From the NCBI RefSeq assembly GCF_019175365.1, contig NZ_CP059572.1:6882001-6946000 (forward strand): DNA of 64,000 nt, in the 5' to 3' direction. The stretch is from Actinomadura graeca (GTDB lineage: Bacteria; Actinomycetota; Actinomycetes; Streptosporangiales; Streptosporangiaceae). The notes beneath the pieces are model-generated. The model searched no databases and had not been told where the DNA came from. It saw nothing but the letters and a program-made list of their open reading frames with translations. A program made the position numbers and the translations under genes. Of the stretch, positions 44,358 through 52,203 are shown piece by piece (position 1 is the stretch's first letter; the number at the start of each line of letters is the position of its first letter).

Positions 44358-45278
44358 ATGGTCACCGTCGAACACGAGTCGCCGATCCAGATCGTCCGCG
44401 ACCACCCCGAGGTCCTCGCGCAGTTACTCCGCACGGCCTTCGACATCGAGGTCCCCGACGACCTCGTCGTCCGGACGGTCTCGGAGGACTTCACCCAGAT
44501 CACCCCGGCCGCCTACCGCGCCGACAACGTCGTCGAGATCCGCGAACGGGGTTGCTCCAAGCCGAAGATCAGTGTCGTCGCCGAGACACAGCGGGCCGTC
44601 GACCGGAGGAAATGCCGCAGCTGGCCCGTCTACCTGACGGCCCTCCACGCGAGATCCGGCTGCCCGAGCTACCTCCTCGTCTTCTGCCCCGCCCGCCGCG
44701 TCGCCGACTGGGCCCGCGAACCCGTCGTCATCGGCCACCCCGGCTTCACCCTGACGCCTCTCGTCATCGGCCCGGGCACCGGCCCCCTCGTCACGTCCAC
44801 GGCCCAGGCCGCCCAGATGCCGGAACTGACCATCGTCGCGTCCCTGACCAACGTCAGCCCGCATACAGAGGAATCTCTGGAGATCACCCACGCCGCCCTG
44901 GCGACCATCGAGAACACAGGGCACGAGAACGCCACGCTGTACACTGACATGGTGCTCGGCGTGCTCCCACAAGCCGCCCGGAAAGTCCTGGAGGAGCTAG
45001 TGACCACAGGTACCGCCGACTACAAGTTCAAGAGCGACTTCGCCCTCCGCAACCAGGCCATAGGCAAGATCGAGGGCAAGATCGAAGGCAAGATCGAGGG
45101 CAAGATTGAAGGTGAAGCGGAGGCGGTGTTGACGGTTCTCGCCGGGCGGGGATTGTCGGTATCGGACGAGGCGCGGCGGAGGATCCTGGCCTGCGAGGAC
45201 CAGGATGTCTTGACCGGCTGGCTCTTGCGGGTCGCTGTGGTCGAGTTCGCTGAGGAACTGTTCGACGAAGTGCCGTGA
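44358..45278 (+). CDS. Rpn-like PD-(D/E)XK nuclease family protein
   Basis: This 306-residue protein has a likely nuclease core in the first ~200 residues. D56 (RADNVVEIRERG) and E76-x-Q78 (ISVVAETQRAVDRRK), followed by YLTALHARSGCPSYLLVF, fit the PD-(D/E)XK pattern of recombination-promoting nucleases. Residues ~223-306 form a variable tail starting with four KIEG repeats and ending RRILACEDQDVLTGWLLRVA. In known Rpn systems this tail is also made separately as a short antitoxin. A second copy of the tail follows as its own gene. No ribosome site is seen before the ATG; it may be leaderless. Confidence 0.7.
   Translation: MVTVEHESPIQIVRDHPEVLAQLLRTAFDIEVPDDLVVRTVSEDFTQITPAAYRADNVVEIRERGCSKPKISVVAETQRAVDRRKCRSWPVYLTALHARSGCPSYLLVFCPARRVADWAREPVVIGHPGFTLTPLVIGPGTGPLVTSTAQAAQMPELTIVASLTNVSPHTEESLEITHAALATIENTGHENATLYTDMVLGVLPQAARKVLEELVTTGTADYKFKSDFALRNQAIGKIEGKIEGKIEGKIEGEAEAVLTVLAGRGLSVSDEARRRILACEDQDVLTGWLLRVAVVEFAEELFDEVP
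45066..45113 (+). repeat. Four 12-bp repeats encoding KIEG
   Basis: AAGATCGAGGGC and close variants occur four times in frame in the nuclease tail. The downstream tail copy has one unit (45335-45346). Length variation here would change the linker between the nuclease and the tail without a frameshift. Confidence 0.9.
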
Positions 45279-45502
45279 GCGCCGAGGGCCATGTCTTTAA
45301 GAGCGACTTCGCCCTCCGTAACCAGGCCATAGGCAAGATCGAGGGTGAAGCGGAGGCGGTGTTGACGGTTCTCGCTGGGCGGGGATTGTCGGTATCGGAC
45401 GAGGTGCGGCGGAGGATTCTGGCCTGCGAGGATCAGGATGTTCTGACCGGCTGGCTCTTGCGGGTCGCTGCGGTCCAGTCTGCTGAAGAGTTGTTGGGCT
45501 GA
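45275..45502 (+). CDS. Stand-alone duplicate of the Rpn-like tail (possible RpnS-type antitoxin)
   Basis: This is a 75-residue protein starting at the GTG that overlaps the nuclease stop (GTGA). From about residue 8 (FKSDFALRNQAIGKIEG) it repeats the last ~80 residues of the nuclease with few changes, and only one KIEG unit. The DNA identity is high, so the duplication is recent. It lacks the nuclease core. By analogy with published Rpn systems, in which a separately translated C-terminal fragment blocks the full-length toxin, this copy could be a dedicated antitoxin. That function is inferred. Confidence 0.7.
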   Translation: MSAEGHVFKSDFALRNQAIGKIEGEAEAVLTVLAGRGLSVSDEVRRRILACEDQDVLTGWLLRVAAVQSAEELLG

Positions 45503-45539
45503 GCCGCGCACTGGGGTTACTGGGGTCGGCGAAGGCGAC

Positions 45540-45664
45540 GCCGAGGCGCGCTCCGCGAGGACGCTGAGGCCGACGCCCTGGATCATGCTCCGGTAGACGC
45601 CCAGGAACGCGCTTTCGATCCGTTCGACCAGCACGCCGCCCGGCTCCGGGGGAGGGTTCTCCAT
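45540..45664 (-). pseudogene. 5' remnant of a truncated gene
   Basis: An ATG at 45664 has GAGGAAGG upstream and reads MENPPPEPGGVLVERIESAF, then LGVYRSMIQGVGLSVLAERA before the frame runs into the antisense of the duplicated Rpn tail. The first ~40 residues look coding, and the rest is an accidental open frame. The gene was probably cut when the Rpn region arrived or duplicated. Confidence 0.4.
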
Positions 45665-45797
45665 GCGTGGGGCCCCCTTCCTCGGGTGCCGGAAAGCGGT
45701 GATCGGTTGCGAATGTCTCTAAGGTTCTATGTGCGATCTTTAAGCGGCGGGAACGGCCGCATTTTCGTGAAGGTCCATAAATGCCCTTCGGTCGTCG

Positions 45798-47084
45798 TCA
45801 GTAGGTGTCGTCAATGAGCACGACGTCGCGTCCGGCGCGGTCGAGGAGGCTCGCGGCGATGGACGCGCGGTAGCCGGTCGCGCAGTGCACCCACACGTCG
45901 CCGGGCGGGACCTCGTCCAGGCGGGCCGTGAGGGAGTGCAGGGGGATGTGCGTGGAGTCCGGGAGGGATCCGGCGGCGCGCTCGTCGTCGCGGCGGACGT
46001 CGAGGACGTTGGCCCCGGGCGGGACGTCGGCGAACGCGGCGGTGCGGTAGCCGCGCAGCCCCGCCGACGGCAGGCCGAGCGCGGCGGACGGACGGTCGAT
46101 GCCGATGCGCACGAGCTGCCGCTGCGCGTCCGCGACCTCGGACGGGGTGTCCCCGAGCAGGGTCAGCGGCGTGCCCCACGGGATCAGCCAGCCGAGGTAG
46201 GTCGCGAAGTTCCGGCCCAGCTCGATGCCGATCGTGCCCGCGAGGTGCCCGGCGGCGTAGGCGGTGCGGGCGCGCAGGTCCACGACCCAGTCGCCGGCGG
46301 CGACGCGCGCGGCGAGGTCGCCGGGCGCCACGGGCGCCGGGGGTGACAGGTCGGCGGGCCCGGCGCCGTCCAGGTTCAGCGGTCCCACGTGGGCGTAGTA
46401 GCGGGGGTAGGCGGTGAGCCCGGCGACGAGCCGGGACACGAAGGCGTCCTCGTCGGTCTCGACCAGCGCGTCGTTGCGGGCCCGCTCCTCGCCGACGGTG
46501 GACACGGACGCGCCGTCCGCGATGGAGCCGGACGAGCAGAAACTCCCGAACCCGTGCGTCGGGTAGACACGCGCGTCGTCCTCGCAGAGTTCGGCGAGGC
46601 GCTGGACGGAGCGGAACTGCGCCCGGGTCAGCGCCTCGGTGCGGGCCGGGTCCACGAGGTCGGTGCGGCCCACGCTGCCGTACAGCAGGGACCCGCCGGT
46701 GAAGACGGCGGACTCGTTCACGATGTACGCCAGATGGTTGTCGGTATGCCCGGGTGTGGCGACCACCTGGACCCACAGGTCGCCCACTCGCAGGGCGTCG
46801 CCGTCCGTGAGGGGCCTGCGGACGAAGCCGACGGGGTCGTCCGCGGACACCGCGTAGGTCGCGCCGGTCGCGCGGGCCAGCTGGAGGCCGCCCGAGACGT
46901 AGTCGTTGTGGATGTGCGTCTCCAGCACCAGCGCGCAGCGCAGGTCACGGTCGTCCAGCACCCGCCGGACGCGGTCCAGGTCGCGCTGCGGGTCCACGAC
47001 GATCGCGTGCTCGCCGTCGTGCGCGACGTAGCTGCGGTCGCCCAGCTCCGCGGTCTCGATGGTCTCGACGTCCACGATGTCCAT
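45798..47084 (-). CDS. MBL-fold hydrolase with rhodanese domains (persulfide dioxygenase-like)
   Basis: This 428-residue protein has a metallo-beta-lactamase domain at residues ~1-250 with the motif H57-I-H59-N-D61 (THIHNDYVSG), a GHTDNHLAY helix and YPTHGFGSFC. It is followed by an inactive rhodanese-like domain (~265-345, WVVDLRARTAYAAGHLAG) and an active one (~350-428, loop CATGYR with the catalytic Cys). This order matches the persulfide dioxygenase-sulfurtransferase (CstB/BlhPRF-type) proteins that detoxify sulfide. It is divergent from a GntR regulator; a perfect palindrome lies 20 bp upstream of its ATG. Confidence 0.87.
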   Translation of the reverse strand: MDIVDVETIETAELGDRSYVAHDGEHAIVVDPQRDLDRVRRVLDDRDLRCALVLETHIHNDYVSGGLQLARATGATYAVSADDPVGFVRRPLTDGDALRVGDLWVQVVATPGHTDNHLAYIVNESAVFTGGSLLYGSVGRTDLVDPARTEALTRAQFRSVQRLAELCEDDARVYPTHGFGSFCSSGSIADGASVSTVGEERARNDALVETDEDAFVSRLVAGLTAYPRYYAHVGPLNLDGAGPADLSPPAPVAPGDLAARVAAGDWVVDLRARTAYAAGHLAGTIGIELGRNFATYLGWLIPWGTPLTLLGDTPSEVADAQRQLVRIGIDRPSAALGLPSAGLRGYRTAAFADVPPGANVLDVRRDDERAAGSLPDSTHIPLHSLTARLDEVPPGDVWVHCATGYRASIAASLLDRAGRDVVLIDDTY

Positions 47085-47103
47085 CCCGTTGCCTAAAAGT
47101 CCG

Positions 47104-47117
47104 AATGTACGTACATT
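47104..47117. promoter_or_regulatory. 14-bp perfect palindrome, likely GntR operator
   Basis: AATGTACGTACATT lies between the divergent MBL-rhodanese and GntR genes. The GTAC-GTAC core fits the GntR N-GT-N-TAC-type pattern. It probably controls both genes. Confidence 0.65.
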
Positions 47118-47158
47118 ATGCGATGAACGAGGTGCGCGGGTGGAACGGGGGTCAGGCG

Positions 47159-47929
47159 ATGCCGGGGCCACGGCCGGTCGACCGGTCCAGCGCCCTGCCG
47201 CTGTGGGCGCAGTTGCACGCCGATCTCGTCCGGCGGCTGGAGGGCGGTGAGTTCCGGCGGGCGTTCCCGGGCGAGCTGGCACTGGTCGCCGAATACGGGG
47301 TGAGCCGGCACACGGTGCGGGAGGCGCTGCGGCGCCTGCGGGCGGACGGGGTCGTGGTCGCCGGCCGCGGACGGGCACCCCGGCTCGCCGAGCCGGTCGC
47401 GATCGAGCAGCCGCTCGGCGCCCTGTACAGCCTGTTCGCTTCGGTGGAGGCGGCGGGGCGGCACCAGCGCAGCGTCGTCCGCGTCCTCGACGTCCGGGCG
47501 GACGGGGTGGTCGCCGCGCGGCTCGGGCTGGAGGAGTCCACGCCGCTGCTGCATGTGGAACGGCTGCGTCTGGCGGACGAGGACCCGCTCGCCCTCGACC
47601 GGGTGTGGCTCCCCGCGCACGTCGCCGCGCCTCTGCTGGACGCCGACCTCGCCCACACCGGCCTGTACGACGCGCTGGCGGAACGCTGCGGCGTGCGGCC
47701 GACCGGCGGGCGCGAGCACATCCGGGCCGTCGTGCCCACCTCGGCGGAGCGGCGCCTGCTCGGCGTCGGACGGGGCGTCGCCGCCTTCGCCGTCGACCGC
47801 CTCGCGGAACAGGACGGCCGTCCACTGGAATGGCGCCGCACACTGGTGCGGGGCGACCGTTTCGCGGTCGTCGCCCGGTTCTCGGGACGGGCGGGATACG
47901 AACTGAGCGTGGCCGGCACCCTCAGCTGA
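47159..47929 (+). CDS. GntR/HutC-family transcriptional regulator
   Basis: This regulator of about 256 residues has an N-terminal winged helix (PLWAQLHADLVRRLEGGEF, ELALVAEYGVSRHTVREALRRLRADG) and a C-terminal UTRA ligand domain (TPLLHVERLRLADEDPLALDR, LEWRRTLVRGDRFAV). The ATG at 47159 is chosen because GGGGGTC lies just upstream and an earlier ATG (47105) would lie inside the palindrome; 47123 is an alternative. It is divergent from the MBL-rhodanese gene and probably represses it until a sulfur or other signal is present. Confidence 0.85.
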   Translation: MPGPRPVDRSSALPLWAQLHADLVRRLEGGEFRRAFPGELALVAEYGVSRHTVREALRRLRADGVVVAGRGRAPRLAEPVAIEQPLGALYSLFASVEAAGRHQRSVVRVLDVRADGVVAARLGLEESTPLLHVERLRLADEDPLALDRVWLPAHVAAPLLDADLAHTGLYDALAERCGVRPTGGREHIRAVVPTSAERRLLGVGRGVAAFAVDRLAEQDGRPLEWRRTLVRGDRFAVVARFSGRAGYELSVAGTLS

Positions 47930-48122
47930 ACGATCGACTTCGCGTCTCCAGCAGGTTCGCCGCCCACGGGCCTTTGGTCCGGTGGAGGAGTGTCCCGCTG
48001 GACGGGCGCGGCGGGCGGGCGGTCCTGGTGTGGCGCGGGGCGCGAGCCGTGGGGGAGCGGGTCGTCCGATGCGACGGCCCCGCGGCTGTGGCGGAGCCGC
48101 GGGGCCGAATGCCGCTGGGGGG

Positions 48123-48356
48123 TCAGACCCCTTCGACGGGCTCCTCCAGCAGGTCGTCGAACTCGCCGTCCTTGACGCCCGCGATGAAGGCGTCCCACTC
48201 GGCCTCGGTGAAGTAGAGGATCGGCCCCTCGGGGTTCTTGGCGTCGCGCATCACGACGGCCCTCTCACCGAAGTCCTTGTGCTGGGCGGGCACGTCCTTG
48301 CCATCGACGAACTCGATGATGACCCCGTCGCTCAGGATCGGTTCCTGCTCGCTCAC
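48123..48356 (-). CDS. DUF397 domain protein
   Basis: This 77-residue protein ends in a DUF397 core (VVMRDAKNPEGPILYFTEAEWDAFIAGVKDGEFD). DUF397 proteins are small partners of XRE regulators in actinomycetes, sometimes acting as antitoxin-like antagonists. Here no XRE gene is adjacent, which is less usual. The start at 48356 has a weak ribosome site. The 193 bp between the GntR gene and this gene hold nothing recognised. Confidence 0.85.
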   Translation of the reverse strand: MSEQEPILSDGVIIEFVDGKDVPAQHKDFGERAVVMRDAKNPEGPILYFTEAEWDAFIAGVKDGEFDDLLEEPVEGV

Positions 48357-48431
48357 TGCGCACCTTCTTCGTCCCGGCTCCTGTTCGCGTCCCAGGCTAG
48401 TGGGAGCGGAACCCGCGCCACAGGAAAAGCA

Positions 48432-48470
48432 GTCCCCGGCCGCCCAGTGTGGGGAGGGACGGCCGGGGAC
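48432..48470 (-). terminator. Terminator of the protease gene
   Basis: An 11-bp perfect stem (GTCCCCGGCCG and its complement) with a 17-nt loop lies 16 bp after the protease stop. There is no U-run, as is usual in actinomycetes. Confidence 0.7.
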
Positions 48471-48485
48471 GATCAGAGGCGCCGG

Positions 48486-49931
48486 TCAGGGCCTGGTGAA
48501 GCCCAGGGTGTACTCACCGGTGCCGTCGTAGGAGTGCACGCGGTACCGGTAGGTGCCGGCGGTGCCGTTGTAGGTGATGCTCTCGTCGGGGTTGGGGCTG
48601 GTGGAGCTGGCGACGGTCGTCCAGGTGCTCCCGTTCTGCTTCTGCAGGTACAGGTCGAAGTCGACGCCGTCCGGGCCGTCCAGGCAGGCGGTGTGCGTGC
48701 CCGACGCGGTCGTGGTGTAGCTGCCGTCCGGCTGGTAGACGCTGGTGCCGGAGGTCAGCGAGCCGGCGGCCTTGGTCTGGTGGCCGTCGCACGGGTTGGC
48801 GGGGCTGCCGCCGCCGCCCTGGGTGATGAGCCTGCGGCCGTCCTTGGCGATGATCTGCAGGACCTCGTCGACCGGCTGGAAGTAGGTCGTGTCCTGGGAG
48901 TCCTGGCCGTTCTTGCAGGAGCCCGACGTGCCCGAGGTGATGCCCTGCGCCTGACCGCCGGTCTCGGTGATCAGCGCGCCGCCGGAGTCACCGGGGTCGG
49001 CGCAGATGTTGGCCTGGATGAGTCCCTTGACCGCGCCCTCCTGGTAGTTGACGGTCACGTTCCGCGCCTGGATCGGGCCGCACCAGATCTGGGTGTTGGT
49101 GGTGCCGCCGGAGCGGCAGGTGCGCGCGCCGATGGCGGCGTCGGTCGCGCCGAGGACGGTCTCGTACGAGCCGTTCCACTTGGTGACCTTGGGCGTCGGC
49201 GTCCACTGGCTGTTGGTGTCGATCCACGCGTAGTCGTCGCCCGGGAAGGACGAGCCGCCGAAGGTGCCCTGGTCGACCTGGTTGGAGCCCTTCGTCGTCT
49301 CGCCGGTCTTGCCGCAGTGGCCGGCGCTGATGAACCCGCCGGTGACGGAGAAGGCGACCGAGCAGCCGTACTTGGTCGTCCAGTAGCGCTCGCCTCCGAC
49401 GAGGTCGTGGACCAGCCGCGGCCGCTGCGCGGAACGGACGATCTTCACGGTCGCGGCGTCCACGCCGCTCGCGGCGACGAACCGCTGCGCCGCGGCCGTG
49501 GAGGTCGCGTTGACGACGATGCGGTTGGTCGCGGCGTCCACGCGCCACGAGGTCACCGACTTGGGAGCGGACGCGGCGTGGCGGTTCAGCCCGTCCTGGA
49601 CGGAGGCCAGCTTCGCCTCGCCGAACGGCACGACCTTCGCCCGGGCGCCGGCCGCCTCGATCTTCGCGACGGCCGACGCGTCGGTCGTGGCGACGACGAC
49701 CTGGGATCCCTGCCCGATCCAGGCGCCGCCGAACTTCGTGCCGAGGCTCATCTTCAGCTGCTTCTGCACGCGGGCGGCGCGGTCGCCGGGCCCGGGGGCG
49801 ATGGGCGCGGCGGGTGCGGCCTGCGGACGCGCCGCGGGGGATGCCGGCTCGCCTGCATGCGCCGGGGTCACCAGCGCCGCGACGAGGCCGGCCGCGGCAC
49901 CTATGCCCAGCACAAGGTGTTTGCGGGACAT
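48486..49931 (-). CDS. Secreted S1-type serine protease with C-terminal beta domain
   Basis: This is a 481-residue preproprotein. Residues 1-26 are a Sec signal peptide (AAAGLVAALVTPAHA). The pro-region to ~165 resembles alpha-lytic protease pro-domains. The trypsin-like domain has His in SAGHCG, Asp in DDYAWIDT, Ser in CADPGDSGGAL, and paired Cys residues. After a Gly-rich linker, ~385-481 is a PPC-type beta-sandwich (DGVDFDLYLQKQNGSTWTTV). It resembles streptogrisin-like enzymes. It is exported and acts outside the cell. A terminator hairpin follows. The leader upstream is AT-rich compared with its surroundings. Confidence 0.9.
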   Translation of the reverse strand: MSRKHLVLGIGAAAGLVAALVTPAHAGEPASPAARPQAAPAAPIAPGPGDRAARVQKQLKMSLGTKFGGAWIGQGSQVVVATTDASAVAKIEAAGARAKVVPFGEAKLASVQDGLNRHAASAPKSVTSWRVDAATNRIVVNATSTAAAQRFVAASGVDAATVKIVRSAQRPRLVHDLVGGERYWTTKYGCSVAFSVTGGFISAGHCGKTGETTKGSNQVDQGTFGGSSFPGDDYAWIDTNSQWTPTPKVTKWNGSYETVLGATDAAIGARTCRSGGTTNTQIWCGPIQARNVTVNYQEGAVKGLIQANICADPGDSGGALITETGGQAQGITSGTSGSCKNGQDSQDTTYFQPVDEVLQIIAKDGRRLITQGGGGSPANPCDGHQTKAAGSLTSGTSVYQPDGSYTTTASGTHTACLDGPDGVDFDLYLQKQNGSTWTTVASSTSPNPDESITYNGTAGTYRYRVHSYDGTGEYTLGFTRP

Positions 49932-50159
49932 ATCACTCTCCTGGGGGGTGGCGGGGGGGTGGGGAGAGAAACAGGGCTGCCCTGCCCGGACTGTACGGCC
50001 GCGTCACAATGGCCACAATTCATCGCTCTAAAGTTGTTTTTCAGTGTTGATTGCGTTCCTGTCGAATGAATTCGGACACTGCGCGCAAGGCCGGTGTGAA
50101 CAGGAAGTGAAGGGCCGCGCAAGGACGCGGCGGGGCCGCCGTAGGCCGGGAACCGGGCG

Positions 50160-50798
50160 TCAGGAGTCGGTGAGCAGGCGCGCGGCGGAGACCTCCAGCC
50201 GGGCCTGGATCTCCTCGGCGTCCGCATGCCCGCGCAGCATCTCGATCATCTCCATCGTCCAGACGCTGGTCAGGGCCCCGGCCACGACACGGCGCGGATC
50301 GTCGGCGGGGACGGTGGCGCCGGGGCCGGCGGCGGCGCGCAGCAGCAGCCCGGTCATCCGGTCGCCGAAGTCGGTCCTGACGTCCGACAGCAGCAGCGAG
50401 CGGATCAGCGCCTCCGCCAGCTCGGGCTCGCGCATCAGGCCGCGGGTGGCGCGCATCAGGACGTCGACGGCGCGCTGCGGGGCGGTCCCGGCGCGGGGCG
50501 GGCGGCGCTCGATGCTGCCCTCCAGCAGGTCGAGCTCCTCGCCGACCACCGCGACGACGAGGTCCATCTTCGAGGGGAAGTAGCGGTAGAGGGTGCCGAG
50601 CGCGACCCCGGCACGCTCGGCCACGGTCCGCATCTGCATCGCCTCGACGCCGCCGCGCGAGGCCAGCGCGGCGGCGGCCTGCACGATGCGCCTGCGGCGC
50701 TGGTGCTGGCTGCGGGAACGGACGCTCTGGCCCGCGGTCCGCCCCGGCGCGGGCCGGCCCTGGGGCTCGTCCCCGGTCACCGTCGGATCTGCGGTCAC
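50160..50798 (-). CDS. KstR-like TetR-family regulator
   Basis: This is a 212-residue TetR protein. The helix-turn-helix region RRRIVQAAAALASRGGVEAM and QMRTVAERAGVALGTLYRYF and PSKMDLVVAVVGEEL closely follow mycobacterial KstR, the repressor of sterol catabolism. GTG start after GGAAGGA. Two sites with AACnnGTT-type cores lie in the gap to the divergent acyl-CoA dehydrogenase genes, which fits control of both directions. The ligand in KstR is a steroid CoA thioester; here that is inferred. Confidence 0.82.
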   Translation of the reverse strand: MTADPTVTGDEPQGRPAPGRTAGQSVRSRSQHQRRRRIVQAAAALASRGGVEAMQMRTVAERAGVALGTLYRYFPSKMDLVVAVVGEELDLLEGSIERRPPRAGTAPQRAVDVLMRATRGLMREPELAEALIRSLLLSDVRTDFGDRMTGLLLRAAAGPGATVPADDPRRVVAGALTSVWTMEMIEMLRGHADAEEIQARLEVSAARLLTDS

Positions 50799-50889
50799 GG
50801 TCTTCCTTCCATGGACGGGGGCCGCGCCGCTCGGTGGCGGGTCCGGCCCGTTCGCCCTTCCCTTGCGTCCACCAGAGTACAACCCTCGC

Positions 50890-50903
50890 GAGAACCTGTT
50901 ATC
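50890..50903. promoter_or_regulatory. KstR-type operator half-match
   Basis: The core AACCTGTT (50893-50900) matches the inner part of TNNAACNNGTTNNA; the outer T and A do not match. It is about 95 bp upstream of the KstR-like gene. Confidence 0.45.
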
Positions 50904-51015
50904 TGATCGTCCGGCGTCGGCGCGTCGCGAGAACCGGGCCTTGTACGTGGCAGACCCTGCAAGACGGGCCACAACAGGATCTGACAGGTGCCAGTAAAGT
51001 TCCCTGGACACTGAC

Positions 51016-51029
51016 TAGAATCTGTTCTA
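51016..51029. promoter_or_regulatory. KstR-type operator
   Basis: TAGAATCTGTTCTA fits TNNAACNNGTTNNA with one mismatch and is a palindrome with 5-bp arms. It lies 68 bp before the start of the first acyl-CoA dehydrogenase gene. Confidence 0.6.
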
Positions 51030-51096
51030 CTTTCGGGGCGGAGAGTGGGCCGAGGCGGTGGCGGCCCCGCGAGCGGAGCGGGAAGGGAGCGGACGA

Positions 51097-52203
51097 GTGG
51101 ACTTCGACCTGGACGGGGCCCAGCGGGAGCTGCGCGGCCTCGCCGCCGACGTGCTCGCGCGCGAGGCGGCGCCGGCGCGGCTGGAGGCGTTCGAGAGGGG
51201 CGGCGCCGCCTATGACGGCGCGACCTGGCGGGCGCTCGCGCGGACCGGGCTGCTCGGCGCCGTCCTGCCCGCGGACGCGGGCGGCGCGGGACTCGGCCCG
51301 GTCGGGATGGCGGTCCTGCTGCGGGAGGCCGGCGCGCGGGCCGCGCCCGTCCCGCTGCACGCCTCGCTCGCGCTGGGGGCCGCGCCGATCGCCCGGCACG
51401 GCACTCCGGGCCAGCGTGCCCTGCTCGCGCCGCTGGCCGGGGGCACGGGCGTCCTGACGGGCGCCTACCGCGAGGTCGGGCCGCCCGGGCGGGTCGCCTC
51501 GACGGCCCGCGCGGACGGCGGCGGCTACGTCCTGGACGGGGTGAAGACGTTCGTCCCGTACGCGCGGGAGGCGTCGGTGATCCTCGTGCCTGCGCGCGTC
51601 GAGGGCGCGGGCGTCGGGGTCTTCCTGGTCGAGCCGCCGGAGGTGACGATCACCCCGCAGCCGTCCGCGACGACCGAGCCGCTGTCGCGCCTCGCGCTCG
51701 GCGGGGCCCGGGTCGGACGCGAGGCGCTGCTCGGCGGCGCCGCCGACGGCGCCGCCTGGGACACCCTGCGCCGCTCCGCCGTCGCGGGCATCGTCGCGCT
51801 GTGCTCCGGCGTCATCAGGGGCGCCCTTGACCTCACCAAGGAGTACGTCAAGGCGCGCGAGCAGTTCGGGCAGGCGCTCGCGGAGTTCCAGGCCGTCACG
51901 ATGCAGATCGGCGACGTCTACATCGCCAAGCGCGCGCTGGACGTGGCGATGTGGGCGGGGGTGTGGCGCCTCGCCGAGGACGCCGACGACGTCGACGAGG
52001 TCCTCACCGTCGCCTCCTACAACGCGTGCGGCCCCGTCGTGAAGGCCCTCTACACCTGCCAGCACCTGCACGGGGGCATCGGGCTGGACGTCACGTACCC
52101 GCTGCACCGCTACTTCGCGTGGGCCAAGCACTGCGGGCACCTGCTCGGCGGCGCGGACGACCGTCTCGACGCCCTCGGCGCGCTCGTCGCCCGGGAGGCG
52201 TGA
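51097..52203 (+). CDS. Acyl-CoA dehydrogenase, FadE28-like subunit
   Basis: This 368-residue protein starts at a GTG with GGGAGCGG upstream. The C-terminal region HLHGGIGLDVTYPLHRYFAW and the shortened middle resemble FadE28 (ChsE1). That protein pairs with FadE29 as an alpha2beta2 dehydrogenase acting on the shortened steroid side chain. It joins the next gene by TGATG, so the two subunits are made together. FAD binding depends on both. The KstR-like gene and operator upstream support a sterol or similar CoA substrate. Confidence 0.8.
   Translation: MDFDLDGAQRELRGLAADVLAREAAPARLEAFERGGAAYDGATWRALARTGLLGAVLPADAGGAGLGPVGMAVLLREAGARAAPVPLHASLALGAAPIARHGTPGQRALLAPLAGGTGVLTGAYREVGPPGRVASTARADGGGYVLDGVKTFVPYAREASVILVPARVEGAGVGVFLVEPPEVTITPQPSATTEPLSRLALGGARVGREALLGGAADGAAWDTLRRSAVAGIVALCSGVIRGALDLTKEYVKAREQFGQALAEFQAVTMQIGDVYIAKRALDVAMWAGVWRLAEDADDVDEVLTVASYNACGPVVKALYTCQHLHGGIGLDVTYPLHRYFAWAKHCGHLLGGADDRLDALGALVAREA

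Noticed and set aside
45020..45540. Minus-strand frame continuing through the Rpn tail region
   Set aside because: It is antisense to the duplicated KIEG-tail sequence. Only its first ~40 codons, outside that region, look coding.
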